NCBI GenBank assembly: GCA_003278855.1
Contig: QCCU01000005.1
Span: forward strand, 1-64,000
Source of the DNA: Prochlorococcus sp. AG-347-M23
GTDB taxonomy: Bacteria; Cyanobacteriota; Cyanobacteriia; PCC-6307; Cyanobiaceae
Length of the DNA: 64,000 nt
Direction: 5' to 3'
Both the position numbers and the translations under genes were made by a program. Under the pieces are notes generated by a model. That model made no database searches. It saw only the letters and a program-made list of their open reading frames with translations, and was not told where the DNA came from. This document shows positions 57,463 to 64,000 of this stretch, in pieces; positions within the stretch are counted from its first letter, which is position 1; each line of letters starts with the position of its first letter.

Positions 57463-58986
57463 TTGATTTTTGGCGAAGATAGACAAAGTTATTATTTTGT
57501 TGTGACTAATTTACAAGATAAAAAAATTGATAAATTCAATATTTTTAAAAAAGAAGATTGGTCAAGTGCTTATCAAAATGTAGAAAAGGAGCTAACTAAA
57601 GAGCCTCTAAAAATTAGTAAAGGTAATAATATTAAAAATTTAAATGGAACACTATTAAGAAATGGACCAGGAATATTAGAGAGAGGTGGGCAATGGGTTC
57701 ATCATCCATTTGATGGTGATGGGATGATAACATCCATAAAATTCGAAAATGGTCAGCCATTCTTAACAAATAGATTTGTTAAAACCAAAGGCTTTTTGGA
57801 AGAAGAAAAAATAGATAAATTTATTTATAGAGGTGTTTTTGGAACACAAAAAAATGGAGGAATTTTAAATAATGCATTAGATCTAAAATTCAAGAATATC
57901 GCTAATACACATGTCGTTAAATTAGGAGATGAAATTCTCGCATTATGGGAAGCAGCCGGTCCACATGCAATGGATCCTGATAGTCTTGAAACTATTGGTT
58001 TAACAACATTAAAAGGGGTACTCAAGCCTAACGAAGCATTTAGTGCTCATCCCAAAACAGATCTAAACTCAAATGCATCTTCAGAACTTTTAGTAACTTT
58101 TGGAGTACAAACCGGGCCCAAAAGTACCATTAGATTAATGGAATTTGATAATGCTGGTACAAATTCTGGAGAGCTCATTTTTGATAGAAAAGATACCTTT
58201 AATGGCTTTGCATTCCTTCATGATTTCGCAATTACAACTAATTGGGCAATATTTTTACAGAATGCTATTGATTTCAATCCTCTTCCATTTGTAATGGGTC
58301 AAAGAGGAGCAGCACAATGCCTAAAGTCAAACCCAAATAAAAAGGCAAAGTTTTTCATTATCCCCAGAGAAAGTGGATTATTTAGAGGACAGCCTCCTTT
58401 AACAATAGATGCTCCAGAAGGATTCGTTTTTCATCATGTAAACGCATTTGAAAAAGATTCCAAAATCGTATTAGATAGTATTTTTTATGATGATTTCCCA
58501 TCAGTTGGCCCAGACGAGAATTTTAGGGATATTGACTTTGATAAATATCCAGAAGGAAAACTTAAAAGATCAATTATCGATCTAAAGACAAAAACTTGTG
58601 AACTTGAAACTTTCAATGAACAATGTTGTGAATTTGCTGTTGTTAATCCTAAAAACTTAGGATTAAAAGCAACTTATAGTTGGATGGCAAGCACATCTCA
58701 AAAGCTGGGAAACGCTCCACTTCAAGCAATAAAAAAAATAAATTTAACTTCTAAGGAAGAGATTTTTTGGTCAGCAGGTCCAAGTGGATTTGTTAGTGAA
58801 CCAATTATGGTTCCATCAGAAAACTCTTCAAAAGAAGATGAGGGATTTTTATTTATACTTCTATGGAACGGAGAAAGAAGAGGAAGCGATTTAGTGATAT
58901 TAGACGCAAAAGACTTAAAAGAATTAGCTGTTTATGAATTACCCATTTCAATTCCTCATGGCCTTCATGGATCTTGGGTTAATTGA
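57463..58986 (+). CDS. carotenoid cleavage dioxygenase (RPE65 family)
   Basis: GTLLRNGPGILERGGQWVHHPFDGDGMITSIKF, FLHDFAITTNWAIFLQN, GFVFHHVNAFEKD, IPHGLHGSWV supply the four iron-ligand His motifs. Confidence 0.92.
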   Translation: MIFGEDRQSYYFVVTNLQDKKIDKFNIFKKEDWSSAYQNVEKELTKEPLKISKGNNIKNLNGTLLRNGPGILERGGQWVHHPFDGDGMITSIKFENGQPFLTNRFVKTKGFLEEEKIDKFIYRGVFGTQKNGGILNNALDLKFKNIANTHVVKLGDEILALWEAAGPHAMDPDSLETIGLTTLKGVLKPNEAFSAHPKTDLNSNASSELLVTFGVQTGPKSTIRLMEFDNAGTNSGELIFDRKDTFNGFAFLHDFAITTNWAIFLQNAIDFNPLPFVMGQRGAAQCLKSNPNKKAKFFIIPRESGLFRGQPPLTIDAPEGFVFHHVNAFEKDSKIVLDSIFYDDFPSVGPDENFRDIDFDKYPEGKLKRSIIDLKTKTCELETFNEQCCEFAVVNPKNLGLKATYSWMASTSQKLGNAPLQAIKKINLTSKEEIFWSAGPSGFVSEPIMVPSENSSKEDEGFLFILLWNGERRGSDLVILDAKDLKELAVYELPISIPHGLHGSWVN

Positions 58987-58988
58987 AT

Positions 58989-59564
58989 TTAAGAAAAAAT
59001 TTCAATTAAATCTGGAATAATTTTTTTTAATGCTTTACCTCTATGACTACAAGAGTCTTTAATATCATTATTCATTTCTGCGAAAGTTAATCTGGTAGAA
59101 CTCTCCTCAAAAATTGGGTCATACCCAAAACCACTTATTCCTCTTGGGTTTAAAATAATTTTGCCATGACATTTGGCCTCAGATTCAATAATCACTTCAC
59201 CATTTGGGGAACAAACACAAATATTAGCAATAAAGAAAGCACTTCTATTTTGCACTCCATCAAGTTCTCTTAAAACTCGTTCAATTCTCTTCTGATCATT
59301 TTCTGCATATCTAGATGAGTAAATGCCAGGCTTACCACCTAGTGCTTCAATACAAATTCCTGAATCATCTGCTATTGAAAAATTATTTGTTTTTCTCGAA
59401 ACTTCACTCGCTTTTTTAATTGCATTATCTCTAAATGTCAGTCCATCCTCTTCAACTTCTAATGATTCTGGCTGGAGTAACAATTTACAATTAACTCCAG
59501 CAAGCAATTTCTTATATTCTTCAATTTTACCTTTATTCTTACTCGCTAAAAATAAATTTTTCAT
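58989..59564 (-). CDS. rdgB: non-canonical purine NTP pyrophosphatase (RdgB/HAM1); start re-assigned from 59603
   Basis: LFLASKNKGKIEEYKKLL, FSIADDSGICIEALGGKPGIYSSRYA, GISGFGYDPIFEE. Confidence 0.95.
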   Translation of the reverse strand: MKNLFLASKNKGKIEEYKKLLAGVNCKLLLQPESLEVEEDGLTFRDNAIKKASEVSRKTNNFSIADDSGICIEALGGKPGIYSSRYAENDQKRIERVLRELDGVQNRSAFFIANICVCSPNGEVIIESEAKCHGKIILNPRGISGFGYDPIFEESSTRLTFAEMNNDIKDSCSHRGKALKKIIPDLIEIFS

Positions 59565-59566
59565 CC

Positions 59567-61021
59567 TTATTTTCCCGCCAAATTTATAAATTCTTGGCCC
59601 CACTCTAATACCTCAATTAGATAAGATTCTTTTGGTGCTTCACAATATAACCTTAAAAGAGGTTCCGTTCCTGAAAACCTAAAAAGAAGCCAAAAATTTT
59701 TATCAATTCTCAACTTTATTCCATCGATCTTTGAGATACTTTTTAACTTGTGATTATTAATATTCTCAGGAATATTATCTATGATAAATTCTTTTACGTT
59801 ATTTTTTTCTGACTGATTTGGAAATTTAATATCAATTCTTTTATAAAAACTTGGCCCAAAATCTTCTTGAATTTCATCTAAGGTTTCATATAAATATTGA
59901 GATTTTTCAGCAATTCCATTTAATAAAACCATCGCTGCATATAGAGCATCTCTTTCAGGCATAAAGTCACCAAAACCAACTCCCCCAGATTCCTCTCCTC
60001 CAATAAATATTTTTTCTTTAATCATTTTTTCAGCAATATATTTAAAGCCAACTGGAAGTTCAAAAACATCTCTATTTTGACTCTCTGATATATTTTTAAT
60101 AATATCTGAACCACTAACGGTCTTTAAAACTGGATAAGAATTATTTTTAATTTCGCCCAAATAGCTAATAAAGTATGGGAGTAAATCTTGAGTACTAGAG
60201 TATCTTCCTTTTTCATCAATTGCCGCAATTCTATCACCATCCCCATCAAATATAATTCCTAAAGTTTTCACTTCATTTGTTGAATTTTTAATTAGTGTTT
60301 GTTTTAGATCATCTGCATAATTCAAAAGAGGTTCAGGAGGTTTTCCTCCAAAAAAAGGATCTGCATCTTTCCTGATTTCTGAAATCACTTCTAAATCATT
60401 AGAAGCAAAAATCTCAGACATACAATTTGCAGCTGAACCATGCATGGAATCTACAAAAATTCTCAATTTCATTTTTTTTAATCTCTTGGAAATATGGTCA
60501 ATATCAAAAAGGGATTTAATTCTATCTAAATGAAATTTCTTAATATCAACCAATTGATTAATACCATCTATTTTTTCAATTGAATTTCCAAGCATTAATC
60601 TTTTTTCAACTTCACTTGTAAAGGATTCGTCAACAGAACATCCATTAAAACTCTTTATTTTCAAACCTAGCCAATTATATGGATTATGACTTGCTGTAAT
60701 TACTAACGCTCCAAGACAACCGACTTCTTTAGCATAGAAACTACAAGAGGGTGTTGTAACAAAGCCATCAGATAAGATGGGTTCGAAACCACATCCTCTT
60801 ACAAAAGGCACTATTTGCTTGGCAAATTCACAAGCCATAAATCTGCGATCATATCCAATAATAATTTTCTTTGAATTAACTTCTTTATAGTATTGATAAT
60901 GCAACTCCTGACATGCAGCGACAACAACTCTTGAAAGATTGGACAGGTTAAAGTCAAAACCAATAATTCCTCTCCAACCATCAGTTCCAAATTTTATCTT
61001 GTCTAAGATATCAGCTTTCAA
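59567..61021 (-). CDS. phosphoglucomutase/phosphomannomutase family
   Basis: IKFGTDGWRGIIGFDF, ALVITASHNPYNWLGLK, IIFDGDGDRIAAID, FIGGEESGGVGFGDFMPERDA, FRFSGTEPLLRLY. Confidence 0.95.
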   Translation of the reverse strand: MKADILDKIKFGTDGWRGIIGFDFNLSNLSRVVVAACQELHYQYYKEVNSKKIIIGYDRRFMACEFAKQIVPFVRGCGFEPILSDGFVTTPSCSFYAKEVGCLGALVITASHNPYNWLGLKIKSFNGCSVDESFTSEVEKRLMLGNSIEKIDGINQLVDIKKFHLDRIKSLFDIDHISKRLKKMKLRIFVDSMHGSAANCMSEIFASNDLEVISEIRKDADPFFGGKPPEPLLNYADDLKQTLIKNSTNEVKTLGIIFDGDGDRIAAIDEKGRYSSTQDLLPYFISYLGEIKNNSYPVLKTVSGSDIIKNISESQNRDVFELPVGFKYIAEKMIKEKIFIGGEESGGVGFGDFMPERDALYAAMVLLNGIAEKSQYLYETLDEIQEDFGPSFYKRIDIKFPNQSEKNNVKEFIIDNIPENINNHKLKSISKIDGIKLRIDKNFWLLFRFSGTEPLLRLYCEAPKESYLIEVLEWGQEFINLAGK

Positions 61022-61101
61022 ATTTAAAATTTCCTTGATTTCTTTTAATTATCTATACTAATTTAAATGAGTAAATTTTAAAACCGCCCTTAAACAATAA
61101 T

Positions 61102-62520
61102 TTGAATTCTCTTCATTTAAAAAGTTTTATAAGATGCAAAAGAAAAGCATGGCTCGATTTTAAGGGTGAAAAATCTTATGAAGTTTGGTCTCCCCACAAA
61201 GCTATAGATAAAATTAAGCAGTTTCAAATTTTCTCTAAATTTTGTAATGGTGAAATATATACAGGATTAAAAGCCTGTGAAAATGGTTATCAAGGGGTAA
61301 TTGGATTAAAAATCAAAGGGAATCTTTTCCAAAATATAAACGCAGAGATACGTCCACAATTACTTGTAAAGACTACAGGTAAAAGTAAATGGGGACAATA
61401 TAAATATTTACCTGCTGTTTATAAGTTAGGCTACAAAACAACAAAAGAACATTTATTCGACTTAGCTTTTAGTTCTATTCTATTAGAAACTTTTCAAGAA
61501 TCTAAAATTGAGAAAGGATTAGTAATTTCAACTTTTGATAAAAAAGTTAAGGTTGAAGAAATTTATTTAAATAAAAAATTAAGAAAAAAAGTTTTAAATG
61601 TTTTATTAAATTTGGATGAATGCTTGGAGGGATCCATACCAGACATAACTCAAGATAGAAAAAAATGTACTATTTGTTCCTGGCAAAAATTTTGTAACAA
61701 AGAAGCAAAAATAAATGGATATCTAACAGATATAGATGGAATAGGTTCCAAAACCGCCTCATTACTCAAAGCGAAAGGAATAACTAATACCCAAACATTA
61801 GCTGCGTATAACGAGAAACAACTTGGAGAGAAATTATCTAAATCGAACGATAAAAAGTATGAAAAAGCGTCCGTATTTGTAAAGCAAGCACAAGCATATA
61901 TCTCTGGAGAAGCATATTTAATTTCTAATAAAAATAATACGGAAGATTTATTAGAAAAAATATGTTCGGGATTTTATATATTAGATATTGAGTCAAATCC
62001 GGATGAAAGGCATGATTTTTTATATGGATTTTTAAAAGTAAAAAATTTGGCCATAAAAAAAGAAAATCTTATTTATGAACCAATCTTAAATCTTAAAAAT
62101 AATAAAGGAAAATCTTACAGGCAAATTATTGAAATACTTTTTTCACACAAGGAATGGCCAGTTTTGCATTACGGAGAAACTGAAAAAATATCATTAATTA
62201 ATATTGCTAAAGAACTAAATTTTAGTTTTGAAGAAATTGATTCACTTGCCTCAAGATTTATTGACTTACATACCTTAATTAGAAAGTCTTGGATATTACC
62301 ACTAAAAAACTATAGCTTGAAAACTGTTTCTAATTGGCTTGGATTCGAATGGATGCAGAAAAATGTAAGTGGCTCGAAAGCACTTTATTGGTGGATTCAA
62401 TATCAAATTAAAGAAAACGAAATATTTTTAAAAAAAATTATCCAATATAACAAAGATGATTGTTTGGCTACTCTAAAAATTGCAGAATATTTAATCAAAG
62501 ATCAATTAAAGAAAAATTGA
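61102..62520 (+). CDS. TM0106-type RecB-family nuclease fused to HhH and DEDD (RNase H-like) exonuclease domains
   Basis: LKSFIRCKRKAWLDFKG N-terminus; CTICSWQKFCNKEA cysteine cluster; TDIDGIGSKTASLLKAKGI HhH; YILDIESNP, LHYGETEK, YNKDDCLATLKIAEYL. Confidence 0.85.
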   Translation: MNSLHLKSFIRCKRKAWLDFKGEKSYEVWSPHKAIDKIKQFQIFSKFCNGEIYTGLKACENGYQGVIGLKIKGNLFQNINAEIRPQLLVKTTGKSKWGQYKYLPAVYKLGYKTTKEHLFDLAFSSILLETFQESKIEKGLVISTFDKKVKVEEIYLNKKLRKKVLNVLLNLDECLEGSIPDITQDRKKCTICSWQKFCNKEAKINGYLTDIDGIGSKTASLLKAKGITNTQTLAAYNEKQLGEKLSKSNDKKYEKASVFVKQAQAYISGEAYLISNKNNTEDLLEKICSGFYILDIESNPDERHDFLYGFLKVKNLAIKKENLIYEPILNLKNNKGKSYRQIIEILFSHKEWPVLHYGETEKISLINIAKELNFSFEEIDSLASRFIDLHTLIRKSWILPLKNYSLKTVSNWLGFEWMQKNVSGSKALYWWIQYQIKENEIFLKKIIQYNKDDCLATLKIAEYLIKDQLKKN

Positions 62521-63342
62521 TCCTACAGATTTATTGATAATAATTTTTCCAAAAATTTCAGAAAAAAAATAACTTCCTTCCTCTAAATATTTTCTTTTTA
62601 TCATTGCTAAACCTTTTATTTGAGAATCTGATTTAAAAAAACTAGTGATTTTGCCTACAGAAATATGCTTGGCGGAATTTATATATAAATTTTTATCTGC
62701 AAAGTCTAAATTCAAATTAGATTCTAATGATTTCCAAGTTCTTATTTCCTGTTTTAAAGAAGAAACATTTTTTATTTTTGACATTGTTTCTTGCCCTAAA
62801 TAACAACCTTTATTAAAATTTATAAGATCTTTTAATCCCAATTCAAGAGGATTATTTTTTCCGTTTATTTCCATTTCTAAAGAAGGTATGGCCTGATTAA
62901 TCTTCCAAAGTTTTAAATCATTGGAATTTAGTAAATTTAATTTATTTTTATATATTTCAAATTCTTGATCTTCTTTTTTGAAGAAAATAGGCTCAAAAGT
63001 TCTCCATGAACTAGCTTCATCAATTTGCTGAATTCTATTTATCAAGTAAGATTCACTTATAAGTACATCGTCTGCTGGAAAAATAATTTGATTAAAGTAA
63101 TCAGTTATTTCATGAGTGTTACCCGCCAAAATAATAACTTCTAAGTTTCTTTCTAAAAAATTAATTTCAATTAATGACCTTAAAACTCCATTTGGAGTTA
63201 ACCAACAAGTTTTGATAACTTTATTTTCTGAATTTAGGATATTACCAGTTGTTATTCCATTCAAAAATGTTCTGGCATCTTTTCCAGTAATAGAAAAACA
63301 ATCAAATTTTTCAAGCCAAAACTTTTTTGTTGTATCTTGCAT
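62506..63342 (-). CDS. folate-binding YgfZ/GcvT-like protein
   Basis: LNGITTGNIL..., LGLKDLINFNKGCYLGQETMSKIKN matches the KGCYxGQE motif. Confidence 0.9.
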   Translation of the reverse strand: MQDTTKKFWLEKFDCFSITGKDARTFLNGITTGNILNSENKVIKTCWLTPNGVLRSLIEINFLERNLEVIILAGNTHEITDYFNQIIFPADDVLISESYLINRIQQIDEASSWRTFEPIFFKKEDQEFEIYKNKLNLLNSNDLKLWKINQAIPSLEMEINGKNNPLELGLKDLINFNKGCYLGQETMSKIKNVSSLKQEIRTWKSLESNLNLDFADKNLYINSAKHISVGKITSFFKSDSQIKGLAMIKRKYLEEGSYFFSEIFGKIIINKSVGSIFL

Positions 63343-63352
63343 TTTGAAATAA

Positions 63353-63913
63353 TTATAAAAAGTCTTTTATTGTAAAAAGACTCTTTAATTTAACATTTTC
63401 ATCTTTAAGGGCTTCTAATCCCCCTTCTTGCCTATCGACTATAGACAAAACTTCCTCAACAAGATAATTATTTTCGCGCAACTTTTTTATTGCTTTTATT
63501 ACTGAACCAGCTGTTGTTACTACATCCTCCAAAACAGTTACCAAAGTTCCTTCCTCTAATGTAGGTCCCTCTATTCCAGCTTTGGTTCCGTATTGTTTTA
63601 TTTCTTTCCGAATTATTAAACCATTAAGTCCTAAGCCTTGCGAAGCTGCTTTGACGATTAATCCGCTTACAAGAGGATCTGCACCTAAAGTCAAGCCTGC
63701 CACAGTTTTTGACCTTGAGTCCTTTAACTCTAAAAATAATTCACTTATTAAATTTAAGCCTTGGCCATTTAATGATACCGGTTTACAATTCAAGTAATGA
63801 CTGCTTTTTTTTCCTGAAGATAAAGTGAAGTTTCCTTTCTTGTAAGATTTTTCAATTAACTGGGTTAATAATTTTGTCTTATTTACGTCATACTTTTCAG
63901 AGAAATTTCCCAT
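63353..63913 (-). CDS. pyrE: orotate phosphoribosyltransferase
   Basis: [66 protein letters not shown]. Confidence 0.95.
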   Translation of the reverse strand: MGNFSEKYDVNKTKLLTQLIEKSYKKGNFTLSSGKKSSHYLNCKPVSLNGQGLNLISELFLELKDSRSKTVAGLTLGADPLVSGLIVKAASQGLGLNGLIIRKEIKQYGTKAGIEGPTLEEGTLVTVLEDVVTTAGSVIKAIKKLRENNYLVEEVLSIVDRQEGGLEALKDENVKLKSLFTIKDFL

Positions 63914-64000
63914 TTGTAAAAGTTAAATTTATATTTACAGATTAGAAGAAAAAAAAGAAATCTCACAAAAACTTCCTAATGAGGTGTTTTTTGAAATATT

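Noticed and set aside
57463-58986. Considered the carotenoid cleavage dioxygenase as a novel enzyme
   Set aside because: All four expected His motifs present and ordinary family length; substrate cannot be told from sequence alone

Overview
AT-rich, gene-dense window that reads as core chromosome of a marine picocyanobacterium, most likely high-light Prochlorococcus. This is inferred from PsaE, CP47/PsbT, PsbM, PsbEFLJ, PetBD, NdhCKJ and ChlD together with a divergent phycoerythrin beta gene and CpeS with no alpha subunit beside them. It contains one rRNA operon on the minus strand (16S - tRNA-Ile - tRNA-Ala - 23S - 5S), two further tRNAs (Thr, Phe), the minCDE cluster and about 60 supportable protein genes. 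No mobile element, CRISPR array or conventional defence island is visible. The best candidates for a second look are: a PTOX/alternative-oxidase-like gene tail-to-tail with a stand-alone NdhF-N-terminus-like membrane protein; a neighbouring patch of very small ORFs missing from the ORF track, one with a CAG7-CAA3 poly-Gln tract; an orphan, divergent CpeB convergently overlapping CpeS; a fused NADH-dehydrogenase-like/SelD protein; and a TM0106-type RecB/Cas4-like nuclease with no CRISPR nearby. All assignments come from reading the sequence and recalling family motifs. No database search was run.
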